Below are positions 1 to 8,519 of a DNA stretch of 64,000 nucleotides, one piece after another. A program made the position numbers and the translations under genes. The DNA is taken from NCBI RefSeq assembly GCF_900103365.1, contig NZ_LT629703.1:3224001-3288000 (forward strand), read 5' to 3'. Within the stretch, counting starts at the first letter, position 1. Each line of letters begins with the position of its first letter. This stretch comes from Afipia sp. GAS231. GTDB taxonomy: Bacteria; Pseudomonadota; Alphaproteobacteria; Rhizobiales; Xanthobacteraceae. The notes below the pieces were generated by a model. The model was not told the origin of the DNA and ran no database searches. It saw nothing but the letters and a program-made list of their open reading frames with translations.

Positions 1-127
1 GTTCTTGCAGACGCGCGTCATAGCCCGGCGACGGCGTCACCGTCGGCGGCGCGGCATGGGCCGGAATCCATGAAAGCCACCCGGCGATAACAGTAACAGC
101 CAGCAGCGCTCCACTCGTTCGTTTCAT
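1..127 (-). CDS. N-terminal fragment of a secreted protein (continues beyond the window edge)
   Basis: The reading frame starts at an ATG ending at 127 and runs off the left edge, giving about 42 residues. It opens with a basic n-region (MKRTSG), a hydrophobic stretch rich in Leu, Ala, Val and Ile, and an AHA-A type cleavage site near residue 26, followed by a Pro/Thr-rich mature start. This is a clear Sec signal peptide. A good ribosome binding site, AGGAG, lies about 7 bases upstream. Too little of the mature protein is present to name a family, so the product is exported and otherwise unidentified. Confidence 0.6.
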   Translation of the reverse strand, partial: MKRTSGALLAVTVIAGWLSWIPAHAAPPTVTPSPGYDARLQE

Positions 128-194
128 GCCGCTTCTCCTGTTCGACGCATCCGATCAGCCTCGCGCCTGATCGGCGCCATTTCAAGGCCTGGTA

Positions 195-1202
195 TCAATC
201 CGTCGCCCGTATCTGCTCGGGCGTCAGGCCGGGCGAACCCTTAGCCTCAAGCTCCGCACGCCGGATCAGTTCCACGACCCGGCGTGATACCGGCACGTCG
301 AGCCCGCGCCGCTCGGCAATTTCGGTGATGACGCCCTGCAGGTAGTCGATCTCGGTGCGGCGGCCGCGCTGCAGATCTTCCCACATCGACGAGCGCGCCT
401 CGGGGTCGATCTTCATGGTCCGCCCCAGCAAGGCTTCGAAGATCGCGTCCGGCAGACGCAGCAGCGGCGGCATCCAGGGCGCCGGGATCGGCGTCGGCGA
501 CACCGGCCTGATGCCCTCGGCACGGATCGCTGCCAATCCTTCCGCCATCTGATCGGCGAACAAGCGGCGCCACGGCCGCTGTGCGAGCTGCCGGCGCAGC
601 GGCAGATTGGCCAGCGCGTTGAGCGCGTTGTTGAGATTGACCAGCAGCTTGCCCCACTGCGCGCCGTCGATGTTGTCGGTCGGGCGCATTTTCAGGCCGG
701 GCACCGACAGCTTTTCTGCCGTGTGCGCCTCGTCCTGCTCGACGACAATGTCGCCCGACGTCGCGCGATGAAACCGCCCGTGGCCTGCCGCCACCACGTT
801 GAACGGTACCATGCCGCCGAGCACACGGCGACCCGGCAAGCGGTTGCGCAGCACGGCGGCATTGCCGATGCCGTTCTGCAGGCTGACGATGACGACATCG
901 GGCGGTGCGTTTCGCGCGATGATATCGGCCATGTCGGCGGTATCCGCGCTCTTGACCGTGACCAGCACCACGCCGGCATCGCCGAAAATGGAAGGATTTT
1001 CCGACAATGCGAACCGGTTGGCGGCGATGGTCTGGTCGGCGCCTTCAAAGCTCGTCAGCCGCAGGCCGCCCGCCTCGATCTCTCCGATCACGCGCGGTCG
1101 CGCCAGCAGCGCGACACGGCGGCCATCTGCCGCCAGCATGCCGCCGACGAAGCAGCCGATGCTGCCGGCCCCGGCAATCCCGATGGTGCGGCCCGAATTC
1201 AT
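195..1202 (-). CDS. 2-dehydropantoate 2-reductase family protein (ketopantoate reductase-like)
   Basis: A protein of 335 residues with an N-terminal Rossmann dinucleotide-binding motif GAGSIG (about residues 10-15), a KSADT segment and QNGIGN loop typical of the ApbA/PanE family, and the helical C-terminal half with WGKLLVNLNNALNAL, which holds the conserved Lys and Asn of the active site. The family reduces ketopantoate or other 2-oxo acids with NADPH. Several paralogues are common in Rhizobiales, so a role in pantothenate synthesis cannot be assumed, and no coenzyme A genes are adjacent. The start at 1202 places the Rossmann motif at the usual distance; an upstream start at 1229 would only add nine residues. 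Confidence 0.85.
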   Translation of the reverse strand: MNSGRTIGIAGAGSIGCFVGGMLAADGRRVALLARPRVIGEIEAGGLRLTSFEGADQTIAANRFALSENPSIFGDAGVVLVTVKSADTADMADIIARNAPPDVVIVSLQNGIGNAAVLRNRLPGRRVLGGMVPFNVVAAGHGRFHRATSGDIVVEQDEAHTAEKLSVPGLKMRPTDNIDGAQWGKLLVNLNNALNALANLPLRRQLAQRPWRRLFADQMAEGLAAIRAEGIRPVSPTPIPAPWMPPLLRLPDAIFEALLGRTMKIDPEARSSMWEDLQRGRRTEIDYLQGVITEIAERRGLDVPVSRRVVELIRRAELEAKGSPGLTPEQIRATD

Positions 1203-1372
1203 TCCCCATTCATTCCCGTTGCGACACAAGGTCTCGATAGCAGAACGGCCGGCCGGTGCCTATCGAACGTACGAGGGGCTTTCCAGCCGCGCCTTGTAAC
1301 CGGCGCCTTGTAAGCGTCATGGGCCGCCGTTATGTTTCGCAGGCGGGGGCTGTAAGGCTTGAGGAGACGACC

Positions 1373-1963
1373 ATGGGTTTACTCGACGTACTCAACGGCA
1401 TGCAGAACGGCCCGCGTGGCCCCAGCGCCCCAAGCGATCCCAACGACAAAAGCGGCATGTCGCCGATGACCATGGCGATCCTGGCGCTGCTGGCCTGGAA
1501 GGCCGTCAAGCATTTCGGCGGCAGCCAGCCAGCCGGCGGCAGCCAGTCAGGCAGCGCGCCGACGCAGGCTCCGCCCCAATTGCCCGGCAACGTCACCGCC
1601 GGCCTGCCCGGCGGCGGCGGTCTCAACGATGTCCTCAAGGGCGGATTGGGTGGCCTGCTCGCGGGTGGTGCGGCCGGCAGCGTGCTCAGCGGCGGCCTCG
1701 GCGACCTGCTCAATCAATTCCAGCAGAAGGGCCATGGCGACACCGCGAACTCCTGGGTCAGCAACGGCCCCAACAAGCAGATCGCGCCCGGCGATCTCGC
1801 CAACGCACTCGGCGCCGACCAGATCGAATCGCTGTCTGCGCAAAGCGGCCTTTCACGCGACGAGTTGCTGAGCGGTCTCAGCAAATATCTGCCCGACGTC
1901 GTCAACCATCTGACGCCGGACGGACGGTTGCCGAACGACAGCGAGATATCGGGCCGGATTTGA
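1373..1963 (+). CDS. YidB-like (DUF937) family protein
   Basis: A protein of 196 residues. It has an N-terminal MGLLDVLNGM segment, a short hydrophobic helix (about residues 30-42), a flexible Gly/Gln/Pro-rich linker, and a C-terminal helical part with SWVSNGPNKQIAP and a terminal LTPDGRLP motif, which is the signature of the YidB/DUF937 family. The molecular function of the family is not established. The ATG at 1373 has a strong GAGGAG ribosome binding site. The gene is followed at once by a small membrane protein in the same direction, so the two may be co-transcribed. Confidence 0.8.
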   Translation: MGLLDVLNGMQNGPRGPSAPSDPNDKSGMSPMTMAILALLAWKAVKHFGGSQPAGGSQSGSAPTQAPPQLPGNVTAGLPGGGGLNDVLKGGLGGLLAGGAAGSVLSGGLGDLLNQFQQKGHGDTANSWVSNGPNKQIAPGDLANALGADQIESLSAQSGLSRDELLSGLSKYLPDVVNHLTPDGRLPNDSEISGRI

Positions 1964-2033
1964 CATTGCGAATACGCGGCGCTGACAACGCCGCGCGACA
2001 TCACCCTTCAGCACCTTGCAAAGGACGACAGAC

Positions 2034-2309
2034 ATGAGCGGCATTATCTGGATCATCATCGTCGGCTTTGTCGCCGGAATTATCGCACGCCTGCTTTCGC
2101 CCGGACCGAACAATCCGAGCGGGTTCATCCTGACCACGGTGCTCGGGATCATCGGCGCGTTTCTTGCGACCTTCATCGGCCAGGCGATCGGCCATTACGG
2201 TCCCGACCAGGGCGCCGGCTTCATCACCGCCACCGTCGGCGCGCTGATCGTGCTGTTCATCTGGAACCGGCTGGTCGCCCGCGGCGTGATTCCCGATATG
2301 AACAAGTGA
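2034..2309 (+). CDS. GlsB/YeaQ/YmgE family membrane protein
   Basis: A 91-residue, very hydrophobic protein with three predicted membrane helices (about residues 3-20, 30-48 and 60-80) and the family pattern of small residues: GFVAGIIARLL followed by a Pro/Asn-rich turn and TTVLGIIGAFLA. Members are small inner-membrane proteins linked to general or envelope stress; the mechanism is unknown. The ATG at 2034 is preceded by AAGGA. It lies 70 bases after the YidB-like gene on the same strand and ends 11 bases before a palindromic repeat. Confidence 0.87.
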   Translation: MSGIIWIIIVGFVAGIIARLLSPGPNNPSGFILTTVLGIIGAFLATFIGQAIGHYGPDQGAGFITATVGALIVLFIWNRLVARGVIPDMNK

Positions 2310-2320
2310 CGGCCGAAGGC

Positions 2321-2396
2321 CGTCATCCCGGGGCGCGAAGCGAACCCGGGATCTCGAGATTCCGGGTTCGATGCTTTCGCATCGCCCCGGAATGGC
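2321..2396. repeat. Intergenic palindrome, family E, uninterrupted copy
   Basis: A long inverted repeat: left arm CGTCATCCCGGGGCGCGAAG, right arm with CATCGCCCCGGAATG, and an inner palindrome ATCTCGAGAT. It lies between two convergent genes, so it may also act as a bidirectional transcription stop. A second copy at 22657-22753 carries an extra nested palindrome that this copy lacks. Confidence 0.8.
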
Positions 2397-2406
2397 GGTC
2401 CCGCCC

Positions 2407-3189
2407 TCACAGCACCAGATGCATTCCCGCATCCATGCGCACGAACTCGCCGGTCATGTTGCTCGACGCCGGCGAGGCGAGGAAGCACACCAGTTGCGCG
2501 ATATCGTCGGCGGTTGACGCCACCTTCAGCGGCACCTTCGCCACCACGGCATCGCGCACAGCCTTGGCGCCGGCCTCGCCGCGCCCCTTGGTGAACCAGG
2601 GCGTATCGATATAGCCCGGGCACACCGTGTTGACGCGGATCAGGGGCGCCAGCGCGCGCGCCAGCGACTGGGTGATGGTGTTGAGCGCGCCTTTACTGGC
2701 GGCATAAGCGACCGACGAACCGCCGCCCGAGATGCCGGCGACCGACGAGATGTTGACCACGGCGGACGGCCGTCCCGAGGCTTTCGCACCCGCCTCGAGC
2801 TGCGCGCGCGCGGCGCGGATCATCTGGAACGGGCCGATGGTATTCACCGCGTAGATGCGCTGGAAATCTTCCGCCGTCAGGCCGTCCATATCGCCGTGCG
2901 GCACGTGCTTGGTGGTGCCGGCATTGTTGATCAGCACGTCGAGACCGCCCCACGCGGCGGCCGCCGCCGCGATCTTCTTGCAGTCCTCGTCGCGCGAGAC
3001 GTCGCCCTGCACCACGACGACTTCAGCGCCGGCCTTGCGGCAGAGATCGGCGGTCGCTTCGGCCTCGGTCTTGCTGTTGGAATAATTGACCACGATACGC
3101 GCGCCGCCCTTTGCCAGGATAGCCGCGGTCGCTGCCCCCAGACCTGAAGCAGAACCCGTCACGATCGCGCACAAGCCATCCTTCGACAT
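2407..3189 (-). CDS. SDR family NAD(P)-dependent oxidoreductase
   Basis: A 260-residue short-chain dehydrogenase. Visible motifs are the cofactor-binding TGSASGLG (residues 11-18), the NNAG structural motif, the catalytic Ser in NISSVAG and the active-site YAASK. A GGxG-rich loop follows the Ser. The substrate is not evident; the closest type is 3-oxoacyl-reductase-like. The ATG at 3189 has AGGAA 7 bases upstream; the ATG at 3195 lies on top of that site and is less likely. The gene is transcribed divergently from the acyl-CoA dehydrogenase cluster, which suggests a shared catabolic role. Confidence 0.88.
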   Translation of the reverse strand: MSKDGLCAIVTGSASGLGAATAAILAKGGARIVVNYSNSKTEAEATADLCRKAGAEVVVVQGDVSRDEDCKKIAAAAAAWGGLDVLINNAGTTKHVPHGDMDGLTAEDFQRIYAVNTIGPFQMIRAARAQLEAGAKASGRPSAVVNISSVAGISGGGSSVAYAASKGALNTITQSLARALAPLIRVNTVCPGYIDTPWFTKGRGEAGAKAVRDAVVAKVPLKVASTADDIAQLVCFLASPASSNMTGEFVRMDAGMHLVL

Positions 3190-3499
3190 CCGCATTTCCT
3201 CTTGTTGTTTTGAGCTGTTTGAACGGCCCGTTGATGGGTGGGGGAGTACCATATCGCGCGGCGAAGTCCCTGCAAATCCGACGAGTTCCGCTCGACGGAA
3301 TTCATTCTTTGCCGGACGAGCTTCATGCCGCCCCCGCAGGTGGGCCTGCGCAGAGCGCTTGTCAGGGCTATGGCTTTTGCCCATCATAAAGCGCAAGAAA
3401 AGACCGCACCGAGACATCGATCGGGACCTGGCGAAAAGCCGACCCGACGGGACCGGCGAAGAGCCGGCCCTGACCGTGCCAATCAAAATGAGGAACGCT
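3190..3499. other. Divergent intergenic region between the SDR gene and the acyl-CoA dehydrogenase genes
   Basis: These 310 bases hold the upstream regions of two divergent genes. No palindromic repeat, terminator or convincing promoter hexamer pair was seen, and the open frames across it lack a ribosome binding site. Promoters for both directions are expected here. Confidence 0.4.
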
Positions 3500-4567
3500 G
3501 TGGCGGAGAGTGAGAACATTGTTGCCGAGACCGCGGAAAAGATTTTCGCTGATCTGGCCGATGCCCAAACCATCAATCGCGACAAAGAAGGCAAGTGGAA
3601 AGCCCCGCTCTGGAAGGCACTGACCGAAGCCGGCCTGCCGCTGGCCTGGGTACCGGAAGATTGCGGCGGCTCGGGCGCCAGCCTCGCCGAAGGTTTTGGC
3701 GTCTTGAGCGCCGCCGGACGTTTCGCGGTCGCAGTGCCGCTCGCTGAAACCATGCTGGCGGGCTGGCTACTCGCGCAAGCAAAGGTCTCCTCGCCCGACG
3801 GCGAAATGACGGTCGTGCCCGCAAGCCCGAAGGACCGCATCACCGTCAACGCTGACGGCAGCCTGTCGGGCAAAGCCCGCGGCGTGCCGTTTGCGAAGGC
3901 CGCCAAGCACATCGCGGTGCTGGCAGCCAATGGTAACGGAAGCCTCCAGGTCGCGCTGGTCGACGCCGGCAAGTGCCGGGTTGACGCCGGCATCGGTCTC
4001 GGCGGCGACCACTCCGATACCGTGACGCTCGACAAGGTTCAGCCGGTCGCGATCAAGCCCGCGTCTGATGGTTTTGATCAGACGCAACTGATGCTGATGG
4101 GCGGCGTCGCGCGTAGCTTGCAGATCGCAGGCGCACTGGAAGCGATGCTGGAAATTTCCGTGCGCTATTCCAACGAGCGCGTCGCCTTCGAGAAGAAGAT
4201 CTCGAAATTCCAGGCGGTGCAGCACAATCTGGCGCGACTGGCCGGCGAGTCGGCCGCGGCTCTTGCGGCTGCGACCTCGGCTGCCGACGCCATCGCCAAC
4301 GCGACCGCGTTCAACGACGAGGTGTTCCTCGAAGCCGCGGCTGCAAAGATCCGCTGTTCGGAAGCGGCCGAAAAAGGCGGCGGCATCGCCCATCAGGTGC
4401 ATGGCGCGATCGGTTTCACCATCGAGCACATCCTGCATCGTTATTCGCTGCGCGCACTGGCGTGGCGCGATGATTTCGGCTCCGAGAGCTACTGGGCGGT
4501 CGAGCTCGGCAAGCTGGTCGCGAACCGCGGCGCCGACGAGTTGTGGCCGCTGGTCGCCTCGCGCTGA
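3500..4567 (+). CDS. Acyl-CoA dehydrogenase family protein (smaller partner)
   Basis: A protein of 355 residues starting with GTG at 3500 (AGGAA 4 bases upstream); an in-frame ATG at 3488 is the alternative. The N-terminal helical domain contains WKALTEAGLPLAWVPEDCGG, the middle is a divergent beta domain without the strong FAD-contact motifs of the next gene, and the C-terminal helical domain contains RVAFEKKISKFQAVQHNLA and the QVHGAIGFT segment typical of acyl-CoA dehydrogenases. It is shorter than the usual 380 residues, as in the small subunits of two-subunit enzymes of the pimeloyl-CoA dehydrogenase type. The next gene, 39 bases on, encodes a full-length paralogue, so a heteromeric dehydrogenase is likely (inference). 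Confidence 0.85.
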   Translation: MAESENIVAETAEKIFADLADAQTINRDKEGKWKAPLWKALTEAGLPLAWVPEDCGGSGASLAEGFGVLSAAGRFAVAVPLAETMLAGWLLAQAKVSSPDGEMTVVPASPKDRITVNADGSLSGKARGVPFAKAAKHIAVLAANGNGSLQVALVDAGKCRVDAGIGLGGDHSDTVTLDKVQPVAIKPASDGFDQTQLMLMGGVARSLQIAGALEAMLEISVRYSNERVAFEKKISKFQAVQHNLARLAGESAAALAAATSAADAIANATAFNDEVFLEAAAAKIRCSEAAEKGGGIAHQVHGAIGFTIEHILHRYSLRALAWRDDFGSESYWAVELGKLVANRGADELWPLVASR

Positions 4568-4606
4568 TCCACACACGTTTGCCCGCCTAGAAGTCGAGAT
4601 CATTCC

Positions 4607-5767
4607 ATGACCGCAGCCCTCCGTTTCGATCCGATCCGCCTGCCGCCCGAATGCGAACAGTTGCGCAAGGAAGTGCGCGCGTTCCTCGCCGAGGAAATCG
4701 CCGCCGGCACCTTCGATCCGCACAAGCCGAACCGCGAAGACACCGACGTGCCGGAATTCTCCCGCAAGGTCGGCGCCAAGGGCTGGCTCGGCATGACCTG
4801 GCCGAAGAAATATGGCGGTCATGAGCGCTCGTTCCTCGAGCGTTATGTCGTGACCGAGGAAATGCGCGTTGCCAACGCGCCGACGCGGCGCTTCTTCGTC
4901 GCCGACCGCCAGAGCGGCCCCGTTCTGCTGAAGTATGCCCCCGAGAGCATCAAGATGGACATCCTGCCGCGCATCTGCCGCGGCGAAGTCTGCTTTGCGA
5001 TCGGCATGTCTGAGCCGAATTCCGGCTCGGACCTGTTCGCGGCAAAAACCCGCGCCACCAAGACCGACGGCGGCTATCTGATCAACGGCACCAAGATCTG
5101 GACCTCCTCGGCCCACATCGCCGACTACATGATCGCGATCTTCCGCACCTCGCCGCCAACCAAGGAAAACCGCCGCCACGGCCTGACGCAATTTCTGGTC
5201 AAGATGAAGCAGCCGGGCATCGAGGTGAACCCGATCGGCCAGATCACCGGGCAGTACGAGTTCAACGAAGTCGTCTTCACCGACCATTTCGTGCCTGATG
5301 ATCACGTGCTCGGCGAAGTCGACGGCGCCTGGAAGCAGGCAACCAGCGAACTCGCCTATGAACGTTCGGGCCCGGAACGTTTCCTGGAAACCTATTACGT
5401 GCTGACCGAACTGGTTCGCGCCGTCGGCAAAAATCCGGACACCCGCAGCGCCGAGGGCATCGGCCGCCTGGTGGCGCAGTTGCACACCATGCGCCGGATG
5501 TCGGTGTCGGTGGCGGGCATGCTGCAGGCGGGCAAGGAGCCGGTGGTGGAAGCCTCCATCGTCAAGGACATCGGCACGGTGTGGGAACAGGCGTTGCCGC
5601 ATCGCGTGCGCGATCTCGCAGCGTTCGTCGAGGAAACCGCCACCAACCGCGAGACGCTGGAAAATCAATTGTCGTTCGCGATCAAGACCGCGCCGAAGCT
5701 GACGATCCAGGGCGGCACCACCGAAGTGTTGCGCGGCATTATCGCCCGCGGGCTTGGTCTGCGCTAA
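4607..5767 (+). CDS. Acyl-CoA dehydrogenase (larger partner)
   Basis: A 386-residue flavoenzyme that would oxidise an acyl-CoA to the enoyl-CoA and pass electrons to electron-transfer flavoprotein. Visible features: the N-terminal WLGMTWPKKYGG, the FAD and substrate loop CFAIGMSEPNSGSD, the beta-domain segment INGTKIWTSSAH, and the C-terminal TIQGGTTEVLRGIIARGLGL, where family members bind FAD across the dimer. The usual active-site region of the C-terminal third is ERSGPERFLETYY. It is the third step upstream of an enoyl-CoA hydratase gene only 17 bases downstream, so these three genes form an operon for beta-oxidation-like degradation of an unidentified acid. Confidence 0.92.
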   Translation: MTAALRFDPIRLPPECEQLRKEVRAFLAEEIAAGTFDPHKPNREDTDVPEFSRKVGAKGWLGMTWPKKYGGHERSFLERYVVTEEMRVANAPTRRFFVADRQSGPVLLKYAPESIKMDILPRICRGEVCFAIGMSEPNSGSDLFAAKTRATKTDGGYLINGTKIWTSSAHIADYMIAIFRTSPPTKENRRHGLTQFLVKMKQPGIEVNPIGQITGQYEFNEVVFTDHFVPDDHVLGEVDGAWKQATSELAYERSGPERFLETYYVLTELVRAVGKNPDTRSAEGIGRLVAQLHTMRRMSVSVAGMLQAGKEPVVEASIVKDIGTVWEQALPHRVRDLAAFVEETATNRETLENQLSFAIKTAPKLTIQGGTTEVLRGIIARGLGLR

Positions 5768-5784
5768 TTCAAAAAGGAAACACC

Positions 5785-6585
5785 ATGAGCAAGTACACTG
5801 ATATCGGCGTCGAGAAGCACGGTCATGTCGGCCTGATCGAAATCCGCAAGCCGCCGCTGAACTTCTTCGACGTCGCGCTGATCAACCAGATCGCCGACGC
5901 GCTGGAAGAGTTCGACAAGGACGTCGAAATACGCGCCAGCGTGCTCGCCGCCCAGGGCAAGGCGTTCTGCGCCGGCGCCGATTTCTCCGATCCGAAGCGC
6001 CAGGAGCAGGAGCAGGAGTCGAAAAAGGATCCGGCCGCCAACCTGCCGATCAACCATCTCTACGTCCAGGCCGTGCGCATCTTCCGCAACAAGAAGCCGA
6101 TCGTCGCGGCGGTGCATGGCGCCGCCATCGGCGGCGGTTTCGGGCTCGCCGTCTCGGCGGACTTCCGCGTCACCTGTCCCGAAGCGCGCTTCGCCGCCAA
6201 CTTCACCAAGCTCGGTTTTCATCCGGGCTTTGGTCTCACCGCAACGCTTCCCGAACTGGTCGGCAAGAACAACGCGGAATTGATTTTCTACACCAGCCGC
6301 CGCATCACCGGCGAAGACGCCACCAGGATGGGTCTCGCCAATCTCTGCGTGCCGCAGGACCAGGTCCGCGCCGAGGCGATGAAGCTCGCCAATGAGATCG
6401 CCGAATGCTCGCCGCTCGGCCTGATCGCGACCCGCGCCACCATGCGTGCCGGCCTCGCCGACCGCGTGCTCGCCGCGACCAACCACGAACTGGTCGAGCA
6501 GAACAAGCTGCGCGCCACCGAAGACTTCAAGGAAGGCGTCAAAGCCACCGCCGAACGCCGCGTCGCGAATTTCAAGGGCCGTTGA
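5785..6585 (+). CDS. Enoyl-CoA hydratase/isomerase family protein
   Basis: A 266-residue crotonase-fold protein. The oxyanion-hole segments are visible as GKAFCAGADFSD (about residues 60-70) and HGAAIGGGFGLAVSAD (about 110-125), followed by the NFTKLGFHPGFGLTATLPEL region found in hydratases. It should hydrate or isomerise an enoyl-CoA made by the dehydrogenases encoded just upstream. The ATG at 5785 has AAAGGAAA 5 bases upstream. A Glu/Gln/Lys-rich loop (KRQEQEQESKKD) around residue 75 is an unusual family insertion. A long hairpin follows the stop codon. Confidence 0.92.
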   Translation: MSKYTDIGVEKHGHVGLIEIRKPPLNFFDVALINQIADALEEFDKDVEIRASVLAAQGKAFCAGADFSDPKRQEQEQESKKDPAANLPINHLYVQAVRIFRNKKPIVAAVHGAAIGGGFGLAVSADFRVTCPEARFAANFTKLGFHPGFGLTATLPELVGKNNAELIFYTSRRITGEDATRMGLANLCVPQDQVRAEAMKLANEIAECSPLGLIATRATMRAGLADRVLAATNHELVEQNKLRATEDFKEGVKATAERRVANFKGR

Positions 6586-6595
6586 TCCGGTTCCG

Positions 6596-6641
6596 CCGTT
6601 ACAGCGCGTCATCCCGGCGTTCCGGGATGACGCTGTAACGG
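6596..6641. repeat. Long intergenic hairpin after the enoyl-CoA hydratase gene
   Basis: The arms CCGTTACAGCG...CATCCCGG and CCGGGATGACGCTGTAACGG pair over about 20 bases with a 2-base bulge and a CGTT loop. No T-run follows, so a rho-independent terminator is not shown; it may be a processed-RNA end or a short member of the palindromic repeats in this genome. Confidence 0.7.
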
Positions 6642-6852
6642 CGTGACGCCTGATGAAACCGCAATCGCATGGCTTGCTAGCCGTCTCATTTGACTGTTAG
6701 GATGGCTGCGCGGGTGGGCAGACCCTATCCGCGTGAATTGATCGTTTGATATTTTAGTCATCGTTACTGCTGGCCGTTTTTTGGCCCGCCGATCCGAAAC
6801 CTTCTGAGTCTCGAAACCTTCCGAGTCTCGCACCAGGCGTGTGGAGGGATTG

Positions 6853-8493
6853 ATGGCAGGAATTTTGTCAGGCCACGTTGTGCTGGCTGCGGCCACCAAG
6901 GGCGTGGCGCTGGGATCCAACGTACCCGTTGCGACCTTCACCGACAGCAATGCCGCGGATACCGCCGCAGGCTTCACCGCGACGATCGATTGGGGCGACG
7001 GCACGCAGACGGTGGGTACGATCACCGGATCCAACGGCTCGTTCGCGATCGACGGCACCCACACCTATGCCAGCGACGGCAACTTCACGGTGGCCACAAC
7101 CGTCGTTCGTTTGGCGGACAACGCATCGATCCATAATTCCGGAAGCGTCGCCGTCGACGATAGCGACGTCCTGACCGCCCAGGGCACGTCGCTGTCCGGC
7201 GATCCCGGCTCGCCTCTCACCAATGTCACGGTAGCGACCTTCACCGATTCCGACGGCGCGGCGCTGGCGGGCGACTTCACCGCAACGGTCGACTGGGGCG
7301 ACGGAACGCGGACGGCGGCCACGGTTACCGGATCGAACGGATCCTTTGCGGTTACCGACTCGCATACCTACGCATTCGCAGGCCAGGACACCATTACGGT
7401 GACGCTGGTTGACCCCGTACATGGCTCCGCCAATACCGTCGCCATCGGCACCGCGACGATAGGGCTGTCGACGCAGGTATCGCTGGCGTCGGCCACCGAG
7501 CGGTTGGCTTTAAGCCCCAACACGGTTGTCGCGCATATTATCGACGGCCACCACGCCGACACGGCCGGCAGCTTCACCGCGACGATCGACTGGGGCGACG
7601 GTGTCACGTCGGTGGGCACCATCACCGGGTCGAACGGATCGTTCTCCGTCGAAGGTGGACACACTTACGCCGACGAAGGCAATTTCGATGTGACGGCGAC
7701 GGTGGTCCGCATCTCGGACGCGACATCCGTCTCCGCTACCCAGACCGTCGTCGTCAATGACAGCGATTTTCTCACCGCGCATGGCACCACGCTGATCGCG
7801 CCCGCGGGGCAAGCGCAGACCAACGTCACGGTCGCGACCTTCTCCGACACCGATCTGGCGGCTCTCGCCAGCGAATTCGTGGCGACGATCGACTGGGGCG
7901 ACGGTGTCACGTCGGTGGGCACGATCGCGGGGTCCAACGGTTCGTTCACGGTCGCCGGCAACCACACCTATGCGGCGACCAGCCCGGACACCATCACGGT
8001 CACGATGGAGGAGCCCGCGCCGGCCACCGCCGTCGCAACCGCGACCTCGTTCCGGTTCGACCACGTCGACCAACCGCCGGTCAACACCGTTCCGGGAACG
8101 CAAAACGCGCTCAACCATACCGACCTTGCGATCGCGGGATTTTCCGTGACCGATCCCGACGCCAATACCCTGACCACGACACTGCATGTCGATCACGGCA
8201 CGCTGGCATTGACCGCCGCCGGCGGCACCTCGGTCAGCGGCAGCGGGACCGGCACGGTGACCCTGGTCGGCAGCGTCGCGCAGGTCGATGCCACGCTCGG
8301 CAACAACGTCGTCTATACCAGCCATTATGGATTCTTCGGCACCGACACGCTGACCATGACCAGCAATGACAATGGCGGAAAGGGCGCCGGCGGCGTCCTG
8401 ACCGACACCGACAAGGTTGCGATCAACGTGGGTCCGTCCGCGGCCCTGCCCCAGTTCGCCGGCTATGAGGTCATGGACTTTCATCTGGTGTGA
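6853..8493 (+). CDS. PKD-like repeat surface or secreted protein
   Basis: A 546-residue protein starting at an ATG with GGAGG upstream. It holds four bacterial Ig/PKD-like modules, each with a DWGDG turn (Asp at residues 46, 147, 246 and 347) followed by ITGSNGSF and HTY. The modules come in pairs: the first and third, and second and fourth, DWGDG codons are each exactly 600 bases apart. A cadherin-like module (about residues 410-530) with VTDPDANTLTTTLHVDHG and FGTDTLTMTSND follows. There is no signal peptide or membrane segment, so export through a type I system is plausible, but no RTX nonapeptides are present. Relatives are usually far longer, so this may be a shortened form. Adhesion is a guess from the family. 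Confidence 0.72.
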   Translation: MAGILSGHVVLAAATKGVALGSNVPVATFTDSNAADTAAGFTATIDWGDGTQTVGTITGSNGSFAIDGTHTYASDGNFTVATTVVRLADNASIHNSGSVAVDDSDVLTAQGTSLSGDPGSPLTNVTVATFTDSDGAALAGDFTATVDWGDGTRTAATVTGSNGSFAVTDSHTYAFAGQDTITVTLVDPVHGSANTVAIGTATIGLSTQVSLASATERLALSPNTVVAHIIDGHHADTAGSFTATIDWGDGVTSVGTITGSNGSFSVEGGHTYADEGNFDVTATVVRISDATSVSATQTVVVNDSDFLTAHGTTLIAPAGQAQTNVTVATFSDTDLAALASEFVATIDWGDGVTSVGTIAGSNGSFTVAGNHTYAATSPDTITVTMEEPAPATAVATATSFRFDHVDQPPVNTVPGTQNALNHTDLAIAGFSVTDPDANTLTTTLHVDHGTLALTAAGGTSVSGSGTGTVTLVGSVAQVDATLGNNVVYTSHYGFFGTDTLTMTSNDNGGKGAGGVLTDTDKVAINVGPSAALPQFAGYEVMDFHLV

Positions 8494-8519
8494 CGGCACG
8501 GCGTCGCAAGGCGCAGGCC

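Noticed and set aside
3767..5668. Open frame of 633 codons antisense to the acyl-CoA dehydrogenase genes
   Set aside because: Antisense shadow: it covers two genes with clear motifs and has an Arg/Gly/His-rich composition.
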